Assembly (NCBI RefSeq): GCF_042680805.1
Contig: NZ_JBHUEM010000054.1
Span: 195,388-259,387 of the forward strand
DNA: 64,000 nucleotides
Source: Bacillus_CJ salitolerans
Lineage (GTDB): Bacteria; Bacillota; Bacilli; Bacillales; SA4
Reading direction: 5' to 3'
Part shown: positions 53,324 through 62,277 of the stretch, one piece after another
Position numbering within the stretch: position 1 is the first letter of the stretch
Layout: each line of letters begins with the position of its first letter
The notes under the pieces: generated by a model
What the model saw: only the letters and a program-made list of their open reading frames with translations
Told to the model about the DNA's origin: nothing
Databases searched by the model: none
Position numbers and translations under genes: made by a program

Positions 53324-54613
53324 ATGCCATTTATTATTGATGTTTATGCTCGTGAAGTATTAGATTCTCGTGGGAATCCAACCGTTGAAGTAGAGGTTTA
53401 TACTGAATCTGGTGCAATGGGTCGTGCCTTAGTACCAAGCGGAGCTTCAACTGGAGAATATGAAGCGGTTGAGTTACGTGATGGAGACAAAGGTCGCTAC
53501 TTAGGAAAAGGTGTTCTGAAAGCAGTTGATAATGTAAATGATGTGATTGCTCCAGAAATCGTTGGATTAGATGTGACAGATCAGCTTGCAATTGATGAGT
53601 TATTAATTGAGCTTGATGGAACAGATAACAAAAGTAAGCTAGGTGCTAACGCAATTCTAGGTGTATCGATGGCTGCTGCACGTGCAGCTGCTGATTATTT
53701 AGATATGCCACTTTACAAGTACCTAGGTGGTTTCAGTGCAAAAACGTTACCTGTACCAATGATGAACATCATCAATGGTGGTGCTCATGCTGATAACAAC
53801 GTGGATATTCAAGAATTCATGGTTATGCCAGTTGGTGCTGAAAGCTTTGCGGAGGCTCTACGTACAGGAACAGAAATTTTCCATAGCTTAAAAGCAGTGT
53901 TAAAAGAAAAAGGCTACAATACAGCAGTTGGTGATGAAGGTGGCTTTGCACCAAACCTAGGTTCAAACGAAGAAGCACTTCAAACAATCATCGAAGCAAT
54001 TGAACGTGCTGGTTATAAGCCAGGTGAAGAAGTGCAATTAGCAATGGACGTTGCAGCTTCTGAATTATTTAATAAAGAAGATGGTAAATACCACTTGCAA
54101 GGCGAAGGTGTTGTAAAGACATCTGCTGAAATGGTGGATTTCTACGAAGAGCTTGTATCTAAGTATCCAATCATCTCAATTGAAGACGGACTTGACGAAA
54201 ATGACTGGGAAGGTCACAAGCTACTTACAGACCGCCTAGGTGGTAAAGTACAGCTTGTCGGTGACGACTTATTCGTAACAAACACAGATAAGCTTTCCGA
54301 AGGAATTGAAAAGGGTGTTGGAAACTCCATCCTTATCAAAGTAAACCAAATCGGTACGTTAACAGAAACGTTTGAAGCAATCGAAATGGCAAAGCGTGCT
54401 GGCTACACAGCTGTAATCTCTCACCGCTCTGGTGAAACAGAAGATAGCACGATCGCTGATATCGCAGTTGCAACGAATGCGGGTCAAATCAAGACGGGTG
54501 CTCCTTCTCGTACAGACCGCGTTGCAAAATACAACCAATTACTTCGTATTGAAGATGAGCTAGGCTTTACTGGCTACTACGCTAGCCGCCAAGCATTTTA
54601 TAATTTACGATAA
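53324..54613 (+). CDS. eno: enolase
   Basis: 429 residues. Starts PFIIDVYAREVLDSRGNPTVEVEV as other enolases, so ATG 53324 is chosen although AAGGAG lies 12 bases upstream, next to another in-frame ATG at 53312. Catalytic and Mg-binding residues lie in GDEGGFAPN near 204-212, IEDGLDEND near 287 and ILIKVNQIGTLTET, with SHRSGETED near 367. Last gene of the glycolytic operon; also part of RNA-degradosome-like assemblies in B. subtilis. Confidence 0.98.
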   Translation: MPFIIDVYAREVLDSRGNPTVEVEVYTESGAMGRALVPSGASTGEYEAVELRDGDKGRYLGKGVLKAVDNVNDVIAPEIVGLDVTDQLAIDELLIELDGTDNKSKLGANAILGVSMAAARAAADYLDMPLYKYLGGFSAKTLPVPMMNIINGGAHADNNVDIQEFMVMPVGAESFAEALRTGTEIFHSLKAVLKEKGYNTAVGDEGGFAPNLGSNEEALQTIIEAIERAGYKPGEEVQLAMDVAASELFNKEDGKYHLQGEGVVKTSAEMVDFYEELVSKYPIISIEDGLDENDWEGHKLLTDRLGGKVQLVGDDLFVTNTDKLSEGIEKGVGNSILIKVNQIGTLTETFEAIEMAKRAGYTAVISHRSGETEDSTIADIAVATNAGQIKTGAPSRTDRVAKYNQLLRIEDELGFTGYYASRQAFYNLR

Positions 54614-54616
54614 TAC

Positions 54617-54658
54617 AAAAGAGGTGCCCTCATTAAACGGGCATCTCTTTTCTTTTTA
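54617..54658 (+). terminator. terminator of the glycolytic operon
   Basis: AAAAGAGGTGCCC / GGGCATCTCTTTT stem followed by CTTTTT. Confidence 0.9.
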
Positions 54659-54679
54659 TATGTGACAGAAAGTAATAAA

Positions 54680-55885
54680 GGAGAAGAGGCAGATACATAG
54701 TTAAACGAGAAAATATGTTTGGAGAAATGTAAACGGTTCGGTTTAGAGTTATGTAAAATCGCGTTAGAGGTAAGTAAAAGCGGGACTGGAGAAAGTAAAG
54801 TACGAGTGGAGAAAAGCAAATGGTTCAAGAGTAAAGTAAAATCGCGTTAGAGGTAAGTAAAAGCGAAAATGAGGTAAGTAAAGTACGAGTAGAGGAAAGT
54901 AAATAGTTCTAGAGTAAAGAAAAATCGCGTTAGAGGTAAGTAAAAGCGGAAATGAGGAAAGTAAAGTACGAGTAGAGGAAAGTAAATGGTTCAAGAGTAA
55001 AGAAAAATCGCGTTAGAGGTAAGTAAAAGCGGAAATGAGGTAAGTAAAGTACGAGTAGAGGAAAGTAAATAGTTCTAGAGTAAAGTAAAATCGCGTCAGA
55101 GGTAAGTAAAAGCGGAAATGTAAAAGCGGAAATGAGGTAAGTAAAGTACAAGTAGAGGAAAGTAAATAGTTCTAGAGTAAAGAAAAATCGCGTTAGAGGT
55201 AAGTAAAAGCGGAAATGAGGTAAGTAAAGTACAAGTAGAGGAAAGTAAATAGTTCAAGAGTAAAGTAAAATCGCGTCAGAGGTAAGTAAAAGCGGAAATG
55301 AGGTAAGTAAAGTACAAGTAGAGGAAAGTAAATAATTCTAGAGTAAAGTAAAATCGTGTTAGAGGTAAGTAAAAGCGGAAATGAGGTAAGTAAAGTACGA
55401 GTAGAGGAAAGTAAATAGTTCTAGAGTAAAGAAAAATCGCGTTTGAGGTAAGTAAAAGCGGAAATGAGGAAAGTAAAGTACGAGTAGAGGAAAGTAAATG
55501 GTTCTAGAGTAAAGAAAAATCGCGTTAGAGGTAAGTAAAAGTGGAACTGGAGAAAGTAAAGTACGAGTGGAGAAAAGCAAATGGTTCAAGAGTAAAGTAA
55601 CATCGCGTTAGAGGTAAGTAAAAGAGGAACTGAGGTAAGTAAAGTACGAGTAGAGGAAAGTAAATAGTTCAAGAGTAAAGTAAAATCGCGTTAGAGGTAA
55701 GTAAAAGCGGAACTGGAGAAAGTAAAGTACGAGTAGAGGAAAGCAAATAGTCCAAGAGTAAAGTAAAATCGTGTTAGAGGTAAGTAAAAGCGGAAATGAG
55801 GTAAGTAAAGTACGAGTAGAGGAAAGTAATTGGTTCAAGAGTAAAGAAGTAAAATCGTGTCAGAGGTAAGTAAAACAGAAACAAG
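54680..55885. repeat. 83-bp higher-order tandem array between eno and secG
   Basis: About 14 units, counted by the TCGCGTTAGAGGTAAG box. One unit is 83 bp and itself consists of four related subunits: GAGGTAAGTAAAAGCGG.. (21), GAGGTAAGTAAAGTACGAGTA (21), GAGGAAAGTAAATAGTTCTA (20), GAGTAAAGTAAAATCGCGTTA (21). Units differ by a few point changes (CGCGTT/CGCGTC/CGTGTT; TTCTA/TTCAA); one carries a short internal duplication near 55110-55130. Units before 54750 are degenerate. Minus-strand frames of about 76 codons recur here only because the repeat has few stops. Purine-rich on the + strand. Confidence 0.92.
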
Positions 55886-56043
55886 GTTTGTATAGTGATC
55901 ATTAATACCCAAACAAACCCAAGTACTAAATAAAAATATAAGAGACAATCTAAGATTTCACTTAAAAAAACCTCAACTTGTCCATTCATTCTTTTTGTGG
56001 TACATTTATAATAATGTGAAGTGCGTTTAGGAGGTGTCGTCTC

Positions 56044-56277
56044 GTGCATGTATTATTTGTGACATTATTAATTATCGTTTCTATCGCTTTAATTATCGTT
56101 GTTTTACTTCAATCAGGTAAGAGTGCAGGTCTATCTGGAGCAATTTCTGGTGGTGCTGAACAGCTTTTTGGAAAGCAAAAAGCGCGTGGTATTGATGCAG
56201 TGTTACATCGTGTAACGATTGTTCTTTCAGTACTATTCTTCATTTTAGCGATTGCTGTATCTTACTTTGCATTATAA
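56044..56277 (+). CDS. secG: protein-export membrane protein SecG
   Basis: 77 residues with two membrane segments (2-22 and 55-75) joined by LLQSGKSAGLSGAISGGAEQLFGKQKARGID, the SecG signature. Part of the SecYEG channel. GTG 56044 with TAGGAGGTG upstream. Confidence 0.95.
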   Translation: MHVLFVTLLIIVSIALIIVVLLQSGKSAGLSGAISGGAEQLFGKQKARGIDAVLHRVTIVLSVLFFILAIAVSYFAL

Positions 56278-56284
56278 TTAACAT

Positions 56285-56318
56285 GCAAGAGGCGTTGGGG
56301 AGACCAACGCCTCTTTAT
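56285..56318 (+). terminator. terminator of secG
   Basis: AGAGGCGTTGG / CCAACGCCTCT stem followed by TTATT. Confidence 0.88.
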
Positions 56319-56390
56319 TATGTAAACGGATGAACAATTCATTTCGAATGAAATACTTGGTAGAGTAAAATAAATGGTAGGGTAACATAG

Positions 56391-56410
56391 TTAAACAAAC
56401 GATTGTTTAA
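56391..56410. promoter_or_regulatory. palindromic operator 1 upstream of est
   Basis: Half-site TTAAACAAAC faces GATTGTTTAA, one mismatch from a perfect palindrome. Centre 58 bp from operator 2. Confidence 0.65.
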
Positions 56411-56447
56411 ACTAATAGTAGCATTGATACATAAGGTGAATATCGGA

Positions 56448-56469
56448 TTTAAACAAACGTTTGTTTAAA
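56448..56469. promoter_or_regulatory. palindromic operator 2 upstream of est
   Basis: A perfect 22-bp palindrome with half-site TTTAAACAAAC. It lies just before the GGGGAGAAAGGGG ribosome-site region of est, so a bound protein would block transcription. The form suits a TetR-type repressor dimer; the protein is unknown. Confidence 0.7.
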
Positions 56470-56491
56470 GGGGAGAAAGGGGAAAACAGGA

Positions 56492-57235
56492 ATGAAAATG
56501 AAATTACCAGAGCCGTATTTTTTTGAGGCAGGAGATCGAGCGGTTCTATTGTTACATGGATTTACGGGTAATACAGGTGACTGTAGAATGATGGCACGTT
56601 ATTTAGAAAAAAACGGGTATACATGCTACGGACCTCAGTACAAAGGGCATGGTGTTCCACCAGAGGAGCTTGTTAAGTATGGTCCAGATGATTGGTGGAA
56701 GGATGTTATAGATGCATATGAATTTCTGAAGGAGAAAGGCTATGAACAGATTGCCGTTGTTGGGCTCTCGCTTGGTGGGGTATTTTCCCTTAAGTTGGGA
56801 TATACTGTACCAATAAAGGGTATTGTACCAATGTGTGCTCCAATGTATATAAAAAGTGAAGAAATCATGTATGAAGGTGTATTGGATTATGCAAGAGAAT
56901 ATAAACGTCAAGAAGGAAAAACTCCTGATCAAATTGATGCCGAAATGGAACAATTTAGACAAAAGCCGATGGGGACGTTAAAGGCACTTCAACAATTAAT
57001 CTCCGATGTTCGTCAAAATGTGGAGATGATTTATGCACCAACCTTTGTTGTACAAGCGAGACATGACAACATGATAAATACAAATAGTGCAAACATTATT
57101 TATGATGAGGTTGAGGCAGTAGATAAGAAAATTAAATGGTATGAAGAGTCAGGGCATGTCATTACTCTTGATAAAGAACGTGAGCAATTACATGAAGATG
57201 TATATCAATTTTTAGAAAGCCTAGATTGGCAATAA
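56492..57235 (+). CDS. est: carboxylesterase (Est30/YvaK-like)
   Basis: 247 residues, alpha/beta hydrolase, no signal peptide. LLHGFTGNTGD near 20-30 gives the oxyanion hole, nucleophile Ser is in VGLSLGGVFSLK near 93-104, Asp in QARHDNMI near 192 and His in EESGHVITLD near 222. Resembles Geobacillus Est30 and B. subtilis YvaK, located as here between secG and rnr. Acts on short-chain esters; the physiological substrate is unknown. Twin palindromes upstream indicate its own repressor. Confidence 0.93.
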   Translation: MKMKLPEPYFFEAGDRAVLLLHGFTGNTGDCRMMARYLEKNGYTCYGPQYKGHGVPPEELVKYGPDDWWKDVIDAYEFLKEKGYEQIAVVGLSLGGVFSLKLGYTVPIKGIVPMCAPMYIKSEEIMYEGVLDYAREYKRQEGKTPDQIDAEMEQFRQKPMGTLKALQQLISDVRQNVEMIYAPTFVVQARHDNMINTNSANIIYDEVEAVDKKIKWYEESGHVITLDKEREQLHEDVYQFLESLDWQ

Positions 57236-57259
57236 ACAAAAAGGGAGTGACACAAAAGT

Positions 57260-59593
57260 ATGGATGTCATTCAAGAGCATGTGGATAAATTGCTATCTTT
57301 TATGAAGGAAGAGGCGTATAAGCCCCTTACTGTTCAAGAATTAGAAGAAGCAATGGGTATCCATGATTCTGTTGATTTTAAAGATTTTGTAAAAGCCTTA
57401 GTCGCAATGGAAGACCAAGGATTAATAGTTAGAACGAGAAGTAACCGATACGGGCTACCTGATAAAATGAATTTAATTAGGGGAACTGTAATCGGGCATC
57501 CAAAAGGCTTTGCATTTGTTCAAACGGACGAAAAGAGTGATCAAGATATCTTTATCCCACCATCTGATCTGAAAAATGCGATGCATGGTGATACTGTTCT
57601 CGTTCGCTTGCATCCAAAATCTTCTGGCACAAGAGAAGAAGGAGAAGTTGTAAGAATTATTGAGCGTGGGGTAAAAGAAGTAGTTGGGACTTATGAAGAA
57701 AGTAGAAACTTTGGGTTTGTCGTAGTGGATGATAAACGAATCACTCAAGATATTTTTATACCGAAGAGTGCTTCAAAAGGTGCGATTGAAGGGCATAAAG
57801 TAGTTGTTAAGCTTGTTACGTACCCTGAAGGAAGAATGAGTGCAGAAGGAGAGGTCGTGCACATTCTTGGTCATAAAAATGACCCAGGTATTGATATCTT
57901 ATCAGTTATTCATAAGTTTGGGTTACCGCAAGAGTTTCCTCCGGAAGCCTTACAACAAGCAAATGATGTACCAGATACAATTGCAGAAAATACAATCGGT
58001 AAACGCCGAGATTTAAGGAATGAAACGATCGTCACTATCGATGGTGCGGATGCAAAGGATTTAGATGACGCTGTTACTGTGATAAAACTAGAAAACGGCC
58101 ATTATAAATTGGGTGTTCACATTGCTGATGTTACTCATTATGTAAAAGAAGGTTCTCCAATTGACGTTGAAGCAGCAGAACGAGGGACTAGTATCTATTT
58201 AGTGGATCGTGTTATCCCAATGATTCCGCACAGATTGTCAAATGGAATATGTTCTTTAAACCCAAAAGTTGATCGATTTACTCTCTCATGTGAGATGGTG
58301 ATTAATGATAAAGGTGAAGTCGTAAGCCATGACATTTTTGAGAGTGTTATTAAAACGACTGAGAGAATGACATATAAGGATGTTAATAAGATTCTTGTTG
58401 ATAAAGATGAAGAAACTAGAAACAAGTACGAGACACTAGTTCCGATGTTTGAACTAATGGGTGAGCTTGCAAAAATTCTGCGAAACCGAAGAATGGAACG
58501 TGGAGCAATCGATTTTGATTTTAAAGAATCTAAGGTACTTGTGGATGAAGACGGTAAGCCATATGATGTGGTACTGCGCGAACGCGGAGTGGCGGAAAAG
58601 CTTATTGAGGAATTTATGCTATGTGCCAATGAAACAGTCGCAGAGCATTTTCACTGGATGAACATACCGTTTATGTACCGTGTTCATGAAGACCCTAAAG
58701 AAGAGAAGCTAAACCGTTTTTTTGAATTTATAACAAGCTTTGGCTACGTGGTAAGGGGCTCTGGAAATTCTATTCACCCAAGAGCTCTACAGCAAGTGTT
58801 AGAGGCGGTACATGGTACACCAGAAGAACCAGTGATTTCTACTGTTCTTTTACGTTCTATGAAGCAAGCACGATATGATTCAGAAAGCTTAGGACACTTT
58901 GGTTTATCAACGGAGTACTATACGCATTTTACATCCCCAATTAGGCGTTATCCTGATTTAATTGTGCATCGACTAATCCGTACCTATTTAATTGAAGGCA
59001 AGGTTGATGATAAGACAAAAGAAAAGTGGGAGCACAAGCTTCAAGAGATAGCTGATCATTCCTCCGATATGGAACGCCGTGCGGTAGATGCTGAACGTGA
59101 AACTGATGACTTGAAGAAAGCCGAATATATGGAAGATAAAATCGGTGAAGAATACGACGGAATTATTAGCTCTGTTACGAACTTTGGGTTATTTGTTGAG
59201 CTTGAGAATACCATTGAGGGACTCGTTCATGTTAGCTATTTAACAGATGATTATTACAGATTTGATGAACGGAATTTTGCAATGGTTGGAGAACGAACGG
59301 GAAACATCTTCCGAATTGGTGACGAAATCACCATCCGTGTTATCAATGTAAATAAAGATGAACGTTCGATTGATTTCGAGATTGTTGGAATGAAGGCACC
59401 GAGTCGTTCAGCAAGGCCAGATCGTCCACGAGTCATTGAAAGTAAAGGACGTAGCGGTGAAAAGGGTCGCGGCGGCAGAAACGGTGATCGAAAAAACAAA
59501 AATGGTGACACAAAAGCAGGGCCACCAAAGAAAAAGAAAAAACACTTTGAGAATTCACCAAAACAAAAACGTAAACCAAAGAAAAAGAAATGA
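57260..59593 (+). CDS. rnr: ribonuclease R
   Basis: 777 residues. N-terminal winged-helix segment, two cold-shock domains (GTVIGHPKGFAFVQTDEKSDQDIFIPPSD near 75; GTYEESRNFGFVVVDD near 145), catalytic RNB domain with DGADAKDLDDAV near 260-271 (metal-binding aspartates), S1 domain near 635-715 (EYDGIISSVTNFGLFVELENTIEGLVH), and a Lys/Arg-rich tail. Degrades structured RNA 3' to 5', and with tmRNA removes damaged mRNA; smpB and ssrA follow. Confidence 0.96.
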   Translation: MDVIQEHVDKLLSFMKEEAYKPLTVQELEEAMGIHDSVDFKDFVKALVAMEDQGLIVRTRSNRYGLPDKMNLIRGTVIGHPKGFAFVQTDEKSDQDIFIPPSDLKNAMHGDTVLVRLHPKSSGTREEGEVVRIIERGVKEVVGTYEESRNFGFVVVDDKRITQDIFIPKSASKGAIEGHKVVVKLVTYPEGRMSAEGEVVHILGHKNDPGIDILSVIHKFGLPQEFPPEALQQANDVPDTIAENTIGKRRDLRNETIVTIDGADAKDLDDAVTVIKLENGHYKLGVHIADVTHYVKEGSPIDVEAAERGTSIYLVDRVIPMIPHRLSNGICSLNPKVDRFTLSCEMVINDKGEVVSHDIFESVIKTTERMTYKDVNKILVDKDEETRNKYETLVPMFELMGELAKILRNRRMERGAIDFDFKESKVLVDEDGKPYDVVLRERGVAEKLIEEFMLCANETVAEHFHWMNIPFMYRVHEDPKEEKLNRFFEFITSFGYVVRGSGNSIHPRALQQVLEAVHGTPEEPVISTVLLRSMKQARYDSESLGHFGLSTEYYTHFTSPIRRYPDLIVHRLIRTYLIEGKVDDKTKEKWEHKLQEIADHSSDMERRAVDAERETDDLKKAEYMEDKIGEEYDGIISSVTNFGLFVELENTIEGLVHVSYLTDDYYRFDERNFAMVGERTGNIFRIGDEITIRVINVNKDERSIDFEIVGMKAPSRSARPDRPRVIESKGRSGEKGRGGRNGDRKNKNGDTKAGPPKKKKKHFENSPKQKRKPKKKK

Positions 59594-59602
59594 TATCTAT
59601 GA

Positions 59603-59635
59603 CTCGGGTGGTTCCTGGAACCACCCGAATTTTGT
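59603..59635 (+). terminator. terminator after rnr
   Basis: TCGGGTGGTTCC / GGAACCACCCGA, a 12-bp perfect stem, then ATTTTG. Confidence 0.85.
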
Positions 59636-59713
59636 CATATTAATCACAATTGTCCATTCATGAAATATTTGTTAAAATGAAAGTTACCACTCAAGAGGTA
59701 GGAGGTGAATGCA

Positions 59714-60181
59714 ATGCCAAAGGGAGAAGGAAAAGTAGTCGCTCAAAATAAGAAGGCTAACCATGATTATTTTATTGAAGAAACGTATGAAGCCGGCATT
59801 GTACTCCAAGGGACAGAAATTAAATCGATTCGAAATGGGCGAATTAATTTGAGGGATTCCTTTGCACGTGTGCATAGAGGAGAAGTGTTTTTATATAACG
59901 CTCACATTAGCCCATATGAGCAAGGTAATCGTTTTAACCACGAGCCTCTCAGAACACGCAAGCTGTTACTTCATAAAAAGCAAATTGCAAAGTTAATTGG
60001 TGAAACAAAAGAAGCTGGAGTTACACTCGTACCGTTAAAGGTTTACCTCAAAAATGGATTTGCGAAAGTATTAATCGGGCTTGGTAAAGGGAAGAAGAAT
60101 TATGATAAGCGTGAGGATTTAAAGAAGAAGGAAGCCAAACGTGATATTGAACGTGCTTTTCGCGATCGTCAAAAGATGTAA
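59714..60181 (+). CDS. smpB: tmRNA-binding protein SmpB
   Basis: 155 residues, the family length. NHDYFIEETYEAGIVLQGTEIKSIR, SYLNAHISPYEQGN-like YNAHISPYEQGN near 69-80, and the basic C-terminal tail GKGKKNYDKREDLKKKEAKRDIERAFRDRQK that enters the ribosomal mRNA channel. ATG 59714 with AGGAGGTG upstream. Works with the tmRNA encoded 215 bp downstream to rescue stalled ribosomes. Confidence 0.97.
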   Translation: MPKGEGKVVAQNKKANHDYFIEETYEAGIVLQGTEIKSIRNGRINLRDSFARVHRGEVFLYNAHISPYEQGNRFNHEPLRTRKLLLHKKQIAKLIGETKEAGVTLVPLKVYLKNGFAKVLIGLGKGKKNYDKREDLKKKEAKRDIERAFRDRQKM

Positions 60182-60396
60182 AATGCCAAATGTAGCATAA
60201 GTTTCAATGTCATCTAGGATGTACCAATTGATTTGAATGGAGCATATGTTATAATAAGAATTGTCGTTAGGAACATTAAGAATTAACGATATTCGTTTCC
60301 TTGAAAATTTAATAAGCAATAAAAGCTTATTACTTTCCCGTAGAACCATTATAAGCATAAGCTTTGTCAGTAATATGACAAACTTATTTTCATAAT

Positions 60397-60758
60397 GGGG
60401 ACGTTACGGATTCGACAGGGATAGTTCGAGCTTAGGTTGCGAGTCGAGGGGATCGGCCTCGTTAAAACGTCAAAGCCAATAACTGGCAAAACAAACACAA
60501 ACTTAGCTGTAGCTGCTTAATAACAGTTTATAGCTGTTCCTCCCTCCATCGCCCATGTGGTAGGGTAAGGGACTCACTCTAAGTGGGCTACGCCGGAGTT
60601 CGCCGTCTGAGGACAAAGGAAGAGAATAACCAGACTAGCAATTTTGAAGCCTGTCGATAGGCTGACGAATCTGCGAAGTACCAATATATCGACTACACTC
60701 GTAGAAGCTTAGGTGCCGTTATTTCTGGACGTGGGTTCGACTCCCACCGTCTCCACCA
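60397..60758 (+). ncRNA. ssrA: transfer-messenger RNA
   Basis: 362 nt. 5' end GGGGACGTTACGGATTCGAC and 3' end GTTCGACTCCCACCGTCTCCACCA form the tRNA-like part; the acceptor stem GGGGACG / CGTCTCC has the third-position G-U pair recognised by alanyl-tRNA synthetase, and CCA is encoded. The tag frame runs from GGC 60485 to TAA 60518 and gives (A)GKTNTNLAVAA. Pseudoknot-like stems fill the rest (CTCACTCTAAGTGGGCTACGC and following). Confidence 0.96.
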
Positions 60759-61206
60759 TACATAGGAGATATTAGACCAGCAGTGGTGTTTGTGACTTCA
60801 AGCATAAATTTTTGTTAAAACGAAAGCTTATGCTTGAAAATACTTAGCGAAAACTAATGCTTGAAAATTGTGACTTGAATCTAATTTGATTTTGGTAACG
60901 ATCTTATATAAAAAAAATGTAGGGATTAAAATCTCTACATTTTTTTTTATAAAATTTCATTTTGTATTTTTAATGGAATTCTTTCTATTCTTGGGTTATT
61001 GTGAAAGTCTTCACTTAAACTAAACCAGCTAATAATTTGTCAATATTTTCTTATTGAAGTAAAGGGGAGCAATTATTAAATAAGTTTTGGATCAGCAACT
61101 GCTGATCCTTTTCATTTTTATAGAATCTTTTAGTTGAATAAGAATGAGCATAATTGAGTTGGAGAAAATACTTACAAAACAGTAAATTGAAGGTAGTTGA
61201 TGAAAA
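60759..61206. other. intergenic region downstream of ssrA
   Basis: Contains ATGCTTGAAAAT twice (near 60829 and 60861), a terminator at 60915-60953 (AAATGTAGGGATT / AATCTCTACATTT-type with long T-run), the motif TTATTGAAGTAAAGG at 61051, and a terminator GGATCAGCA / TGCTGATCC at 61089-61119 with CTTTTCATTTTT. No gene is supported. The tmRNA 3' end is not repeated here. Confidence 0.6.
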
Positions 61207-61611
61207 TTGAAAAGAAAGATTCTACTCATTATTTGTTTGTTCTTTCTAACTATATTTCCAGTACAGGCAGAAGAAGACTACAAAACACAATATCCAATGC
61301 TTTTGGAAGATGATATATATACATTTTTCTATCCTTTAGAGAAAAAAGCCACCGAAAAATACTTTGGTGAATTTAAACAAACAATGTTTTTTTGCAAGTT
61401 TGTTGATGTAAAAAGAAAGCCTAATATGGGGTATGCTTATGAAATAACATATCAGTTTATTTCTTTTGAAAAAGCACACAATTATCCCTATCATTTATTC
61501 ACTATGACTGTTGATAACAAAGAATTAACAAATTGGGTAATAAATAATATAAAGGTAAAAAAATTAGATGGTGAGGATGTTAAATGTCGAAAGCCACAAC
61601 AAGTACACTAA
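61207..61611 (+). CDS. hypothetical secreted protein, 134 residues
   Basis: TTG 61207 with GAAGGTAG about 10 bases upstream. Signal peptide MKRKILLIICLFFLTIFPVQA (cleavage after VQA at about 21). The mature part is charged and aromatic (DDIYTFFYPLEKKATEKYFGEF...YEITYQFISFEKAHNYPYHLFTMTV), resembling the DUF3888-type secreted proteins of the B. cereus group by general form. Two cysteines (residues ~62 and 127). I cannot assign a function. More AT-rich than the core genes upstream, as expected for an accessory gene. Confidence 0.65.
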   Translation: MKRKILLIICLFFLTIFPVQAEEDYKTQYPMLLEDDIYTFFYPLEKKATEKYFGEFKQTMFFCKFVDVKRKPNMGYAYEITYQFISFEKAHNYPYHLFTMTVDNKELTNWVINNIKVKKLDGEDVKCRKPQQVH

Positions 61612-61714
61612 AATTGAGATATAGGGGCGATAAGTTGGAAAAAGGATAAGTTGAATTTTTATCTATTCTATATTGCTTTACTTTTAAGAGAAAATACTAT
61701 TGAGGTGGTTCAGT

Positions 61715-62131
61715 GTGCTTAAAAAGGTACTTTGGAGTATTTTTATTTTTCATTTGTTATCAACAATCGCTACTGCTCAAACTAATCAACAAATTGAGAT
61801 TTTTGATATAAATAAAGGAAAAGTTATTAAGACTGTACAATTGAATAGTGATTTACAACAAGAAGTAAAAAATTTTCTTTACGAAATAACAAGCATTTAT
61901 GTTAAATCAAATCCTATTCCAAATAGTGGATTTATGATAAGAATTCCTTTAGAACCAAATGTTATGGTGAAAAATCGTTGGTTTTATGACCTTGTAGATG
62001 AAGTAATAATTATATATTCTGGTCAAGAAGAACCATATTTGATGATTTATGACGATGAAAATAAATCATATTTCTTCACATTTAAAGGCGACACAGCAAA
62101 ATTATTAGATTTATTAAATTTCAAACCATAA
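61715..62131 (+). CDS. hypothetical secreted protein, 138 residues
   Basis: GTG 61715 is chosen because GAGGTGG lies six bases upstream; an upstream TTG at 61700 is less likely. Signal peptide about 1-22 (LKKVLWSIFIFHLLSTIATAQ). The mature protein has EIFDINKGKVIKTVQLN at its start and ends in LLDLLNFKP; no cysteines or known motif. Unrecognised family; co-oriented with the preceding secreted protein 103 bp upstream, so possibly a pair. Confidence 0.65.
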   Translation: MLKKVLWSIFIFHLLSTIATAQTNQQIEIFDINKGKVIKTVQLNSDLQQEVKNFLYEITSIYVKSNPIPNSGFMIRIPLEPNVMVKNRWFYDLVDEVIIIYSGQEEPYLMIYDDENKSYFFTFKGDTAKLLDLLNFKP

Positions 62132-62186
62132 AAGATAATCGACTATTCTTATTGAAGTAACGGGTGAATTTCTGTAATAGTAGATG

Positions 62187-62220
62187 GGCACTGATCCAGC
62201 AGGATTAGTGCCTTTCCTTG
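62187..62220 (+). terminator. terminator after the second secreted protein
   Basis: GGCACTGATCC / GGATTAGTGCC stem followed by TTTCCTT. Confidence 0.75.
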
Positions 62221-62277
62221 TTGAAGTAAAGGAACAGTTTAGCACAATATATAAATTAAATATTTGAGGTGTAATAG

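Noticed and set aside
54680..55885. CRISPR array
   Set aside because: Repeats are contiguous and grade into one another; there are no unique spacers and no cas genes.
54598..56049. Series of minus-strand frames of about 73-91 codons with repeated FPLLVLY / HFRFYLPLTRF segments
   Set aside because: They are the 83-bp DNA repeat read in successive frames; no ribosome sites, and the unit length is not a multiple of three.
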